From NCBI RefSeq assembly GCF_019084545.1, contig NZ_JAHREP010000033.1:1-47304 (forward strand): a DNA stretch of 47,304 nucleotides. Reading direction: 5' to 3'. Under the pieces are notes generated by a model. It saw only the letters and a list, made by a program, of their open reading frames with translations. It was not told the origin of the DNA and searched no databases. Numbering within the stretch: the stretch's first letter is position 1; every line of letters starts with the position of its first letter. Below are positions 33,805 through 45,434 of the stretch, one piece after another. The position numbers were made by a program, and so were the translations under genes. This DNA is from Marinobacterium ramblicola (GTDB lineage Bacteria; Pseudomonadota; Gammaproteobacteria; Pseudomonadales; Balneatricaceae).

Positions 33805-35169
33805 ATGAATATTGACGTAGTGATTCTGGCCGCTGGCCAGGGCAGCCGAATGAAGTCGAGTCTGCCCAAGGTGATGCACGCCCTGGCGGGCAAGCCGATG
33901 GTACAGCACGTGATCGATCATGCCCGGGCGTTGGGCGAGGTGAACCTGCACGTGGTGGTTGGTCATGGTGCGCAGCAGGTTCAGGATGCACTGAGCGGTC
34001 AATCGCTGCAGTTCGCGCTGCAGTCCGAGCAGCTCGGTACCGGCCATGCCGTGGCTCAGGCGCTGCCGGCAGTGGCGGCCGACTCGTTGGTGCTGGTGCT
34101 GTACGGAGATGTGCCGCTAACCCGGCCGGAGACGCTGGATGCGCTTCTGCATATCGCAGCTCAGGGCCATTTGGGGCTGCTGACCGTCGAACTGGCCGAC
34201 CCCAGCGGCTACGGCCGCATCATCCGCAACCCGGTGGGTGACGTGGTGGCGATCGTTGAGCACAAGGATGCCTGTGAAGAGCAGCGTGCGATCGCCGAGG
34301 TCAATACCGGAATCATGGCGTTGCCGGCGGCTTATCTGCATGACTGGCTGCCGCAGCTCTCGTCCGATAACGCCCAGGGCGAATACTACCTGACCGACGT
34401 GATCGCCATGGCCGCCGAATCCGGCGTGCGGGTACAGGCGATCCAGCCCGGCTGCGAACAGGAGGTGCAGGGGGTTAACAACCGTGCCCAGCTGGCTTCA
34501 CTGGAGCGCTGGTACCAGGCTCAGCTCGCCGAGCGGCTGATGGCCGACGGCGTGACGCTGGCCGATCCGGCGCGCATCGACGTACGGGGCACGCTGGCGG
34601 TGGGCCAGGATATCAGCATCGATATCAACTGCATATTTGAGGGTGAGGTGGAGCTGGGCAGCAACGTTCGCATCGGCCCCAACTGTCTGATCCGCAACAG
34701 CCGCATCGGCGCCGATACTCAGATCGAGGCGAATACGGTGATCGATGGTGCCCTCGTTGCGGGCGCTTCGACCATCGGGCCTTTCGCCCGCCTGCGCCCG
34801 GGCACCGAGCTGGCCAATGGGGTCAAGGTCGGCAACTTCGTCGAGACCAAAAAGGCACGTATCGGCGAAGGCAGTAAGGTCAACCACCTCAGCTATGTCG
34901 GCGATGCGCTGATCGGTCGCGACGTCAATGTCGGGGCCGGCACCATTACCTGCAACTATGACGGCGTCAACAAGTCGCTGACCGAGATCGGCGACGGCGC
35001 CTTTATCGGCTCCAATACGGCTCTGGTGGCGCCGGTCAGTGTCGGTGCCGGCGCGACGGTCGGTGCCGGTACGACACTGACCAAGCCGGTGGCGGACGGT
35101 GAACTCGCCGTTGCCCGCAGCAAACAGAGCAATATCCGTGGCTGGCAACGGCCGGTCAAGCGCAGCTAA
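33805..35169 (+). CDS. glmU: Bifunctional UDP-GlcNAc pyrophosphorylase / glucosamine-1-phosphate acetyltransferase
   Basis: This 454-residue cytoplasmic enzyme makes UDP-N-acetylglucosamine for peptidoglycan and LPS. The N-terminal uridyltransferase domain has VVILAAGQGSRMKSSLPKVM near residue 5. The C-terminal left-handed beta helix is shown by hexapeptide repeats from about 250 (IGPNCLIRNSRIG, VGAGTITCNYDGVNK, IGSNTALVAPVSVG). The ATG 33805, with AGGA at 33794-33797, replaces an upstream GTG at 33721 that would add 28 unrelated residues. glmS follows 21 bp later. Confidence 0.97.
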   Translation: MNIDVVILAAGQGSRMKSSLPKVMHALAGKPMVQHVIDHARALGEVNLHVVVGHGAQQVQDALSGQSLQFALQSEQLGTGHAVAQALPAVAADSLVLVLYGDVPLTRPETLDALLHIAAQGHLGLLTVELADPSGYGRIIRNPVGDVVAIVEHKDACEEQRAIAEVNTGIMALPAAYLHDWLPQLSSDNAQGEYYLTDVIAMAAESGVRVQAIQPGCEQEVQGVNNRAQLASLERWYQAQLAERLMADGVTLADPARIDVRGTLAVGQDISIDINCIFEGEVELGSNVRIGPNCLIRNSRIGADTQIEANTVIDGALVAGASTIGPFARLRPGTELANGVKVGNFVETKKARIGEGSKVNHLSYVGDALIGRDVNVGAGTITCNYDGVNKSLTEIGDGAFIGSNTALVAPVSVGAGATVGAGTTLTKPVADGELAVARSKQSNIRGWQRPVKRS

Positions 35170-35190
35170 GGTAAGGACGGAGCAGAGAAT

Positions 35191-37017
35191 ATGTGTGGAA
35201 TCGTAGGCGCCGTGGCGGCGCGACAGGTATCGGGCATTCTGCTTGAGGGGCTGCGTCGGCTGGAATACCGCGGTTATGACTCGGCCGGGATGGCGCTATG
35301 GCATAACGGCGAGATCCAGCGTTTGCGCCGTATCGGCAAGGTGCAGGCATTGGCAGAGGCGCAACAGCAGCAACCGTTGTCAGGCACCCTGGGTATCGCC
35401 CATACCCGCTGGGCCACCCACGGCAAGCCCTCGGAGCGCAACGCACACCCGCATATGTCGGCCAACCGCGTTGCGGTAGTGCATAACGGCATCATTGAGA
35501 ACTACGAACGCCTGCGCGACGAGCTGATCGAGTCCGGTTACAGCTTCGATTCCGAGACCGATACCGAAGTGGTGGCCCATCTGATCGACCGTGAGGTGCA
35601 GTCCGGTGCCACGCCGCTGGAGGCGCTGCGCACGGCGATGTCGCGCCTGGAAGGAGCGTTTGCACTCGGCGTCATTCAGCTCGACCATCCGGACAGATTG
35701 CTGGCGGCACGTAAAGGCAGTCCGCTGGTGATTGGTGTTGGTATCGGCGAGCATTTCATCGCCTCCGATCAGCTCGCCCTGCTGCCGGTCACCGACCGTT
35801 TCATGTTCCTCGAAGATGGCGATATTGCCCGCCTGACGGCGGACAGGGTAGAGGTCTGGGATGCGGCCGGTCAGCCGGTGGAGCGCAGCGTCAGCCGCTT
35901 CGAGCATGGTGCCGGCAGTGCTGAAAAGGGCGCCTTCAAGCACTTCATGCTGAAGGAGATCTACGAGCAGCCAGCGGTGATGAAGTCGGTACTCGAGGGG
36001 CGTATCAGCGGCGATCACCTGCTGGAGCAGGCGTTCGGCAATGAGGCGGCGGCGCTGTTCGACCGTACCCGTCAGGTGCAGATCGTGGCCTGCGGCACCA
36101 GCTATCACGCCGGTGTTGTAGCCAAGTACTGGATCGAATCCCTGGTCGGTATCCCCTGCATGGTCGAGGTGGCCAGCGAGTTCCGCTACCGCCCGGTGGT
36201 ATTGCCTCAGGGGACGCTGCTGATCACCCTGTCTCAGTCCGGCGAGACCGCCGACACCCTGGCCGCGCTGCGCGATGTACGTGAGCGGGTGCTGGGTACC
36301 CTGGCAATCTGCAATGTGCCGGGCAGCTCGCTGGTGCGGGAGTCCGATATCGCGCTGATGACCAACGCCGGTCCCGAAATCGGTGTGGCCTCCACCAAGG
36401 CGTTCACCTCGCAGCTGGTGGCGCTGATGCTGACCACCCTGGCCCTGGGTCGCCGTCACGGCATCCTGCCGGGTACCGAGGCGCAGATCATCACGGCGCT
36501 CAAGCAGTTACCGGAGCTGCTCGAGCAGCTGCTGGCACTGGATCCCGAGATCGAGCAGATGTCGGCGGCGTTTGCCGAGAAGCAGCACGCACTGTTCCTC
36601 GGTCGCGGCGCGCTCTATCCGATCGCGCTGGAGGGGGCGCTGAAGCTGAAAGAGATCTCCTATATCCATGCCGAAGCCTATCCCGCTGGTGAGCTCAAAC
36701 ACGGCCCGCTGGCCCTGGTCGACAAGGAGATGCCGGTGGTCACGGTGGCGCCGAGCAACGACATGCTCGACAAGCTCAAGGCCAACCTGCAGGAGGTGCG
36801 CGCGCGCGGCGGAGAACTGTTCGTCTTCGCCGGTCAGGACCAGAGCATCCGCACCGAACCCGGTATCAGCGTAATCCGCCTGCCGGCGATGCCGGTGCTG
36901 CTGGAACCGATCGCCTATACCCTGCCGCTGCAGCTGCTGTCCTACCATGTCGCGGTGCTCAAGGGTACGGATGTGGACCAGCCGCGTAACCTGGCGAAGT
37001 CGGTAACGGTGGAGTGA
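35191..37017 (+). CDS. glmS: Glutamine-fructose-6-phosphate aminotransferase (isomerising)
   Basis: This 608-residue enzyme makes glucosamine-6-phosphate, the first step towards UDP-GlcNAc, and matches E. coli length (609). The class II amidotransferase N-terminus exposes Cys2 (MCGIVGAVAARQ); two SIS domains follow, with SQSGETADTLAALRD near 349. It ends DQPRNLAKSVTVE, the sequence encoding the classical Tn7 recognition site. No transposon is inserted downstream. Confidence 0.98.
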   Translation: MCGIVGAVAARQVSGILLEGLRRLEYRGYDSAGMALWHNGEIQRLRRIGKVQALAEAQQQQPLSGTLGIAHTRWATHGKPSERNAHPHMSANRVAVVHNGIIENYERLRDELIESGYSFDSETDTEVVAHLIDREVQSGATPLEALRTAMSRLEGAFALGVIQLDHPDRLLAARKGSPLVIGVGIGEHFIASDQLALLPVTDRFMFLEDGDIARLTADRVEVWDAAGQPVERSVSRFEHGAGSAEKGAFKHFMLKEIYEQPAVMKSVLEGRISGDHLLEQAFGNEAAALFDRTRQVQIVACGTSYHAGVVAKYWIESLVGIPCMVEVASEFRYRPVVLPQGTLLITLSQSGETADTLAALRDVRERVLGTLAICNVPGSSLVRESDIALMTNAGPEIGVASTKAFTSQLVALMLTTLALGRRHGILPGTEAQIITALKQLPELLEQLLALDPEIEQMSAAFAEKQHALFLGRGALYPIALEGALKLKEISYIHAEAYPAGELKHGPLALVDKEMPVVTVAPSNDMLDKLKANLQEVRARGGELFVFAGQDQSIRTEPGISVIRLPAMPVLLEPIAYTLPLQLLSYHVAVLKGTDVDQPRNLAKSVTVE

Positions 37018-37040
37018 AGGATCCACTCCGAATGTAAACG

Positions 37041-37062
37041 CGGGTCTGGCGGGCCAGACCCG
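37041..37062 (+). terminator. Hairpin downstream of glmS
   Basis: CGGGTCTGGC and GCCAGACCCG form a perfect 10-bp stem around GG, 23 bp after the glmS stop. There is no clear T-run, so it may be a weak terminator or an mRNA 3' end. It occupies the place where Tn7 would insert. Confidence 0.5.
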
Positions 37063-37134
37063 TGATGTTCGTCCAGCCTGGCAACTGAACCTATCCGTGT
37101 CGCTGAGGGTCTATCCAGCATACTGGGAGATATA

Positions 37135-37593
37135 ATGATGCTGACCAAACTGAAGGGCTTTCTCGACAACCTGATGACTGTAGATGTCGAACAGGTGGAG
37201 GATCCGCAGGAGCTTTTCTCGCTGGCCAGTGCCGTGCTGATGGTGGAGGTGATCGCTTCGGATTATGCGCGCAAGCCGGAGGAGAGAGCGGCACTGCTGG
37301 CGCTGGTCAAACGCAGCTTCAGTCTGGAGGACGCTCAAGCCGAGGCTCTGCTTGAGCGTGGTGAGGAGGCGCATCGGCTCTCCACCGACTATTTCCGCTA
37401 CACCTCGCAGATTAACCGGATCTGCTCACCCGAACAGAAGGTATCGTTGATCGAGAACCTCTGGCGTGTGGCTTATGCCGATGGTGAACTGCACCATTAC
37501 GAGGAGCATGTGATCCGTCGCGTTGCCGATCTGATCCACGTCCCGCATATTGAGTTTATCGCCGCCAAACACAGGGCCCAGAGCGGCGAGTAG
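37135..37593 (+). CDS. TerB-family (tellurite resistance-like) protein
   Basis: This 152-residue all-helical acidic protein has features of the TerB fold. It has two similar halves: SAVLMVEVIASDYARKPEER near 38 and LWRVAYADGELHHYEEHVIR near 107. The second carries the ADGxxxxxE metal-binding motif. Many single-copy TerB proteins in proteobacteria have no tested link to tellurite, so the name describes the fold rather than the role. ATG 37135 has GGGAG upstream. Confidence 0.85.
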   Translation: MMLTKLKGFLDNLMTVDVEQVEDPQELFSLASAVLMVEVIASDYARKPEERAALLALVKRSFSLEDAQAEALLERGEEAHRLSTDYFRYTSQINRICSPEQKVSLIENLWRVAYADGELHHYEEHVIRRVADLIHVPHIEFIAAKHRAQSGE

Positions 37594-37650
37594 TCCACAC
37601 GCTGATGAATCGGTTAGCATAGAGCCGACTCAGGTCCAGAGAACCTCAAT

Positions 37651-39141
37651 ATGAACGATACCCTTGCAATGCTGGCGATCGATTTTATTGCGATCATCGG
37701 GTTGTTGCTGCTGTTGTTGATTATCGGTGGCGTGATTACCGCTGTCATCATGTACCAGGTCGACAAGCGCCAGACCGCCCATACCATCAGGCGCAACTAC
37801 CCGCTACTCGGGCGCTTTCGCTACCTGTTCGAGAGTCTCGGTGAGTTTTTTCGCCAGTACTTCTTCGCCATGGATCGGGAGGAGATGCCGTTCAACCGCG
37901 CCCAGCGCTCCTGGGTCTACCGCGCTGCCAAGAATATCGACAACACCGTCGCCTTCGGCTCCACACGGGATCTGAAAAAGCCGGGCACCTATTACTTCCT
38001 CAACTGCCCTTTCCCGACCATGAGCGAGGATGCGGCGAAAACCCAGTCGATGCGGATCGGCCCCTATTGCCGGGAGCCCTATGATGCGCCCTCCTTTCTC
38101 AACATTTCGGGCATGAGTTATGGCGCGCTCTCAAGGCCTGCGGTGAAAGCCCTGTCGCGAGGTGCGAAAAAAGCCGGTTGCTGGATGAACACCGGCGAAG
38201 GTGGTCTGTCACCCTACCATCTCGAGGGCGGCTGCGACATCGTTTACCAAATTGGAACTGCCAAGTACGGGTTACGCGACGATCAGGGCAAGCTCAGTGA
38301 CGAGAAGCTGGTGCAGGCATCGGCGCTGCCGCAGGTCAGGATGTTCGAGGTCAAGCTCAGCCAGGGCGCCAAGCCGGGCAAGGGCGGGATCCTGCCCGGT
38401 GACAAGGTGACGGCGGAGATTGCCGATATCCGCGGAATTCCGGCGGGACAGGCCTCCATCAGCCCTAACCGCCATCCCGAGATCGGCTCGATCGAGGACC
38501 TGCTCGACTTTATCGAGCATATCCGTGTAGTGACCGGTAAACCGGTGGGGTTCAAGATGGTGCTGGGGACGACCAACTGGCTGGACCCCTTCTGCGAAGC
38601 AATCAACAAACGCGGCAGCGAATCGGCGCCAGACTTCATTACCCTGGATAGCGCCGATGGTGGCACCGGTGCCGCGCCGCTGCCGCTGATCGACAGTGTC
38701 GGACTGCCGTTGCGTGAGAGTTTGCCGATTCTGGTCAACAAGCTGATGCAGCATGGTTTGCGTAACCGGATCCGCATTATCGCCTCGGGTAAGCTGATCA
38801 ACCCGACCGATGTGGCGGCAGCAATCTGCATGGGCGCCGATTTCGTGGTTACGGCGCGGGGCTTCATGTTCGCGCTGGGCTGTGTTCAGGCGCTTCAGTG
38901 CAACAAGAACACCTGCCCGACCGGGATCACCACGCATAACCCCCGCTTGCAGCAGGGGTTGGTACCGGAGGATAAGGCCGAACGTGTGGCCCACTTCCAC
39001 CACAATCTGGTACATGAAGTGGAGATGATCGCCCACTCCTGCGGCGTTTCCGAACCGCGTCAGTTACGCCGTGAGCATGCGGCCATCGTGGTCGATGGCG
39101 GAAGTTCGGTGCCGCTCAATATCCTCTATCCAGAATCCTGA
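37651..39141 (+). CDS. Membrane-anchored FMN-binding glutamate-synthase-family protein
   Basis: This 496-residue protein has an N-terminal transmembrane helix (about residues 14-36, Ile/Leu-rich) and then a TIM-barrel domain like the FMN/Fe-S central part of glutamate synthase (GltB). Motifs include ISGMSYGALSRPAVKALSRG near 153, ITLDSADGGTGAAP near 330 and CNKNTCPTGITTHNP near 418, whose cysteines could bind an iron-sulfur cluster. It lacks the glutaminase and GXGXG domains, so it is not a full GOGAT. The actual substrate of this stand-alone family is unclear. Confidence 0.9.
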   Translation: MNDTLAMLAIDFIAIIGLLLLLLIIGGVITAVIMYQVDKRQTAHTIRRNYPLLGRFRYLFESLGEFFRQYFFAMDREEMPFNRAQRSWVYRAAKNIDNTVAFGSTRDLKKPGTYYFLNCPFPTMSEDAAKTQSMRIGPYCREPYDAPSFLNISGMSYGALSRPAVKALSRGAKKAGCWMNTGEGGLSPYHLEGGCDIVYQIGTAKYGLRDDQGKLSDEKLVQASALPQVRMFEVKLSQGAKPGKGGILPGDKVTAEIADIRGIPAGQASISPNRHPEIGSIEDLLDFIEHIRVVTGKPVGFKMVLGTTNWLDPFCEAINKRGSESAPDFITLDSADGGTGAAPLPLIDSVGLPLRESLPILVNKLMQHGLRNRIRIIASGKLINPTDVAAAICMGADFVVTARGFMFALGCVQALQCNKNTCPTGITTHNPRLQQGLVPEDKAERVAHFHHNLVHEVEMIAHSCGVSEPRQLRREHAAIVVDGGSSVPLNILYPES

Positions 39142-39193
39142 CAACGATCGCCGCTCATACGCCGGCGGCATGCCGTAGATCCCGTACATAACG

Positions 39194-39222
39194 CGAAAGG
39201 CCAGCGTAACGCTGGCCTTTCG
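39194..39222. terminator. Strong hairpin terminator after the FMN protein gene
   Basis: A perfect 13-bp stem (39194-39206 with 39210-39222, core CGAAAGGCCAGCG) and a TAA loop. It lies between two convergent genes and can serve both. Confidence 0.8.
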
Positions 39223-39228
39223 TGGTCT

Positions 39229-39435
39229 CTACTCTTCGTCGAACCAGGAGTCGTTGTCGATAAAGGGGGACAGCTCCTTCTCCTCCCGTCGACGCTCTAT
39301 GGCGCGGCGTGCTTCAAGGAGACGCTTGGATGCGTGCTGTTTGCGGCGGTTGTTCTCTTCGACATCGTAACTGACGAGGATGTCGAACACTTGGGTCTGA
39401 ATATCGCTCAGTTCCTGCTCTTTCCGTACCTGCAT
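39229..39435 (-). CDS. Small charged hypothetical protein
   Basis: This is a 68-residue, strongly charged helical protein: MQVRKEQELSDIQTQVFDIL, then an Arg/Lys/Glu-rich stretch (RRAIERRREEKEL) and an acidic C-terminus DNDSWFDEE. It loosely resembles small gammaproteobacterial proteins of the PA3496 type, but I cannot confirm this. The frame opens at TTG 39453; ATG 39435 with GGAG about 10 bp upstream is the better start. No function is assigned. Confidence 0.65.
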   Translation of the reverse strand: MQVRKEQELSDIQTQVFDILVSYDVEENNRRKQHASKRLLEARRAIERRREEKELSPFIDNDSWFDEE

Positions 39436-39612
39436 AATACTTGCTCCGATCAACCCATTTTGCGGTGACCAACGGAGCGTTTAGAGGCCCGTCGGGAACC
39501 GCGAAAACGTCGCTGTAGATCCCGTTTTACCCCAACATCGATCAAAACTCAAACAATGAGGGGATGGTTGCACAGGGAATACTAGGCGGGAGCTGTTGCA
39601 CGGAGGTGACAG

Positions 39613-39633
39613 GGGCGCCTGTTTCAGGCGCCC
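39613..39633 (-). terminator. Hairpin downstream of the hexR-like gene
   Basis: GGGCGCCTG and CAGGCGCCC form a 9-bp stem with a TTT loop, extended by flanking ACAG/CTGT. It lies 12 bp beyond the stop codon of the minus-strand regulator and has no T-run. Confidence 0.55.
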
Positions 39634-39644
39634 TGTTGGCCGGG

Positions 39645-40541
39645 TTAATCGTCGTCGTTGTCGTCTTCCGGACGGCGTAGCAACAGGCGTTTATCGTTCT
39701 GGCGCAGACTGCGCAGGCTGCGCTTGATCGTCTTCAGATGATCGAACAGCGCCGGACCCAACTTCATCGCCACGCCAACGGCGAGTACATCGATCACCAC
39801 CAGATGCACGATGCGTGACGACATCAAGGTGCTCAGATCCTTGTCCTCCTCCACATCGATATGGATGGGGATGGTGGCCAGGTCCGCCAGCGGCGTGTTG
39901 CCGGGGCAGAGTGCGATCACCGTGGCACCGGTTTCACGCACCAGCTTGACCGTATGCAGCAGGTCCTTGGTGCGGCCGGTCTGGGAGATTGCCACGACCG
40001 CATCGCCCTCGCCCAGGGTGACCGCGGAGATGGTCTGCATATGCGGGTCGGAGTAGGCCGCCGCCGATACTTTCAGACGATAGAACTTGTGCTGGGCATC
40101 GGCACAGACCGGCGCCGATGCACCGAAGCCATAGAACTCCACCCGGTTGGCCTTGGCCAGGGCGTCGATCGCCTCCTCCAGTGTGGTCGGGTCCAGTTGC
40201 TCGCGGATATTGATCAGGTTGCCGATCATCGAGTCGAAGATCTTCTGCTTGAACTCGATCACGGTATCGGTGGAGTTCAGGGCAAACTGTTCGAAGCTGG
40301 TATTGCTGGCCAGCCCCTGGGCCAGGGTCAGCTTGAAGTCCTGGAAACCGTCATAGTTGAGTGCACGGCAGAATCGAACCACCGTCGGCTCGCTGACATT
40401 GGCCTCCGACGCCAGATCGACGATCCGCATATGGATCACTTCGTTGGGGTTGGTCAGTACATACTCCGCCACCTTCTGCTCGGATTTACGCAGTCGTGGG
40501 CGGGCATCAGCGATCGATTTAAGCAGATTGAAGGAGTTCAA
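39645..40541 (-). CDS. hexR: HexR-like RpiR-family transcriptional regulator
   Basis: This 298-residue regulator has an N-terminal HTH_6 domain (LRKSEQKVAEYVLTNPNEVI, then SEPTVVRFCRALNYDGFQDF) and a C-terminal SIS sugar-phosphate domain (about 125-265, with GFGASAPVCADAQHKFYRL and AISQTGRTKDLL). Pseudomonas HexR, sensing KDPG, controls central carbon genes and matches in domain layout. The C-terminus ends in an unusual acidic EDDNDDD tail. The start is probably TTG 40541, behind AGGA. No glucose-metabolism genes adjoin it, so the HexR name is likely but unproven. Confidence 0.8.
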   Translation of the reverse strand: MNSFNLLKSIADARPRLRKSEQKVAEYVLTNPNEVIHMRIVDLASEANVSEPTVVRFCRALNYDGFQDFKLTLAQGLASNTSFEQFALNSTDTVIEFKQKIFDSMIGNLINIREQLDPTTLEEAIDALAKANRVEFYGFGASAPVCADAQHKFYRLKVSAAAYSDPHMQTISAVTLGEGDAVVAISQTGRTKDLLHTVKLVRETGATVIALCPGNTPLADLATIPIHIDVEEDKDLSTLMSSRIVHLVVIDVLAVGVAMKLGPALFDHLKTIKRSLRSLRQNDKRLLLRRPEDDNDDD

Positions 40542-40769
40542 TGGTCTTTCCTGCAAGAATCAGGGATAGCGATTGCCGAGAGTATATCAAGCCTCCACCG
40601 GCCACGCACAATTTCACGAAAATATCTAAGCTGTTGACTCGCAAAGAAATTGATAGGCTAAACAAATGGCCGGCGGAATGGGAGTGTGCGTTGGTAGCCC
40701 TTTGTTTTATACTCTGGGGCACTATCTTTTTACCGATTCCTGGTGTCAATCAGTAGACGAAGCGGAACG

Positions 40770-41693
40770 ATGCTGTATAAAAGCCGAGCGATACTGACCG
40801 TTATTTTCCTGCTGCTGGCCGGCCCTCTCTGTGCCGCCAGTCTCAAACTCGACCCCTCCCGCCTGCAACTCGCCTCGGTCAATGCGATGATCACCGATCT
40901 GGATACGGGCGAGGTGCTGTATCAGAAAAATCCTGATGCCGTGGTACCCATTGCATCGGTGAGTAAGCTGATGACGGCGTTGGTGGTGCTCGATGCCAAG
41001 CTGGATATGGATGAGCGCATACCGATCCAGGTCCGGGATTCGATCCAGATGCAGAATGTGTACTCGCGGATACGCCTGGGGAGCGAACTGCGCCGTCGCG
41101 ATGTGCTGCAGCTGGCGCTGATGGCGTCGGAGAACCGCGCCGCCACCGCGCTGGCGCACGCCTATCCCGGCGGCTATTTCGCCTTCGTGCGGGCAATGAA
41201 CCTGAAGGCACAGGCGCTGGGCATGAACAGCACACGTTTTGTCGAGCCCACCGGCCTGTCCTACTTCAACGTGTCGACGGCGCGAGATCTGGTCCGCCTG
41301 ATCAAGGTTGCCCGCGATTACCCCGAGGTACGTGAAATGACCACCAGCGCCAAGCTGGATGCACGCTTCAGCCATCCCAATTATGTGTTGGCGTTTTACA
41401 ATACCAACCGCTTGGTGAACAACGACGACTGGGAGGTGCTGCTCAGTAAAACCGGCTATAACGACGAGGCAGGTCGTTGCCTGGCCCTGGCCAGCCGGAT
41501 CAAGGGCCGCCGAGTCGCCATGGTGCTGCTGGATTCATTCGGCAAACGTTCCCATATCGGCGATGCCTCGCGGGTCAAGCGCTGGCTGGAGACCGGCGAC
41601 AGTGGTTCTGTGCCGGCCGAGGCTCGCCGCTACGAGCAGGAGAAGAATCGTCCGGGACGCAGTGCCACGCTGCTGGCTGACAAGAGTCGCTGA
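40770..41693 (+). CDS. pbpG: D-alanyl-D-alanine endopeptidase (penicillin-binding protein 7)
   Basis: This 307-residue periplasmic serine peptidase cuts peptidoglycan cross-links. It has a signal peptide (MLYKSRAILTVIFLLLAGPL, cleavage near CAAS). The S11-family active site is SVSK (SxxK), SEN (SxN) and KTG. ATG 40770, with GCGGAA upstream, gives a normal signal peptide; the frame extends to GTG 40743. It converges on thiC with a shared terminator. Confidence 0.92.
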   Translation: MLYKSRAILTVIFLLLAGPLCAASLKLDPSRLQLASVNAMITDLDTGEVLYQKNPDAVVPIASVSKLMTALVVLDAKLDMDERIPIQVRDSIQMQNVYSRIRLGSELRRRDVLQLALMASENRAATALAHAYPGGYFAFVRAMNLKAQALGMNSTRFVEPTGLSYFNVSTARDLVRLIKVARDYPEVREMTTSAKLDARFSHPNYVLAFYNTNRLVNNDDWEVLLSKTGYNDEAGRCLALASRIKGRRVAMVLLDSFGKRSHIGDASRVKRWLETGDSGSVPAEARRYEQEKNRPGRSATLLADKSR

Positions 41694-41735
41694 TCCTGCA
41701 CTGGGCGATTAGCCGATTATCCGGCCTGTAAATGC

Positions 41736-41765
41736 AAAAGCCCCTGCCGATCGGCAGGGGCTTTT
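41736..41765. terminator. Bidirectional terminator between pbpG and thiC
   Basis: A fully self-complementary 30-bp palindrome (AAAAGCCCCTGCCGA and its complement), followed by T-runs in both directions. Confidence 0.92.
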
Positions 41766-41784
41766 TGCTTCTGTGCAAACGGGT

Positions 41785-44641
<2,857 letters not shown>

Positions 44642-44654
44642 GAGAGTCCTCTCA

Positions 44655-45434
44655 TTATCGGCTCCGGCCTGAGCCGGATAGGGGTGTGTTCAAGGTATCG
44701 CTCTGCCAGGGCACCAGCAGTCGGGCCAGCCGGTCGATCAGGAAGTAGAGAGCGACGGCGATCAGGGCCAGTATCAGCAGCGCGGCAAACATCAGGTCCA
44801 CCTGCATACGGGCGTTGGCATTCAGCATCAGGTAACCCAGTCCCGTGGAGGAGCCGACCCACTCGCCGACCACGGCGCCGATTGGGGCTACCGACGCGGC
44901 GACGCGCAGGCCCGAACCGAAGGCGGGCAGTGCGGCGGGCAGGCGGATCTGGAGCAGCTGAGCCCGCCGCTTGGCACCCAGGGTGCGGGCCAGCTTCAGA
45001 TAATCGGTGGGTGTGCGGCGCAAACCATCGAAACAGGCCGCGGTCACCGGGAAATAGATAATTAACGTTGCCATCGCAATCTTTGACGCCATGCCGTAAC
45101 CGAGCCAGAGCATCAGCACCGGCGCCAGGGCGAATACCGGGATCGCCTGACTGATTACCAGCACCGGCATCAGCCAGCGTCTCAGGCCGCCCCAGGTGAT
45201 CAGTGACAGCGCACTAAGCAGGCCCAGAACTACACCCAGGACCAGACCGAGCAGGATCTCGACCAGGGTGACACCGGCATGGCGCAGCAGTAGCGGCAGT
45301 TGATCGACCAGTGTCGCGATCACCAGTCCGGGCCCCGGCAGGATAAATTTTGGCGCGCCGCTGATCCAGACAATACATTGCCATAGCAATGCCAAGCCGA
45401 AGGCGATGCTCAGTGGGCGCAGTATGGCGGCCAT
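44655..45434 (-). CDS. thiX: Pyrimidine ABC transporter permease
   Basis: This 259-residue integral membrane protein has about six helices and belongs to the SsuC/TauC-like BPD permease group. The EAA-like coupling loop is ARTLGAKRRAQLLQIRLPAA near 165. Its ATG overlaps the stop of the ATPase gene (TGATG). With the ATPase and the NMT1-like binding protein it makes a complete importer. Confidence 0.9.
   Translation of the reverse strand: MAAILRPLSIAFGLALLWQCIVWISGAPKFILPGPGLVIATLVDQLPLLLRHAGVTLVEILLGLVLGVVLGLLSALSLITWGGLRRWLMPVLVISQAIPVFALAPVLMLWLGYGMASKIAMATLIIYFPVTAACFDGLRRTPTDYLKLARTLGAKRRAQLLQIRLPAALPAFGSGLRVAASVAPIGAVVGEWVGSSTGLGYLMLNANARMQVDLMFAALLILALIAVALYFLIDRLARLLVPWQSDTLNTPLSGSGRSR

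Noticed and set aside
37018-37134. Mobile element at the glmS attachment site
   Set aside because: Only a hairpin and a ribosome site for the next core gene are present.
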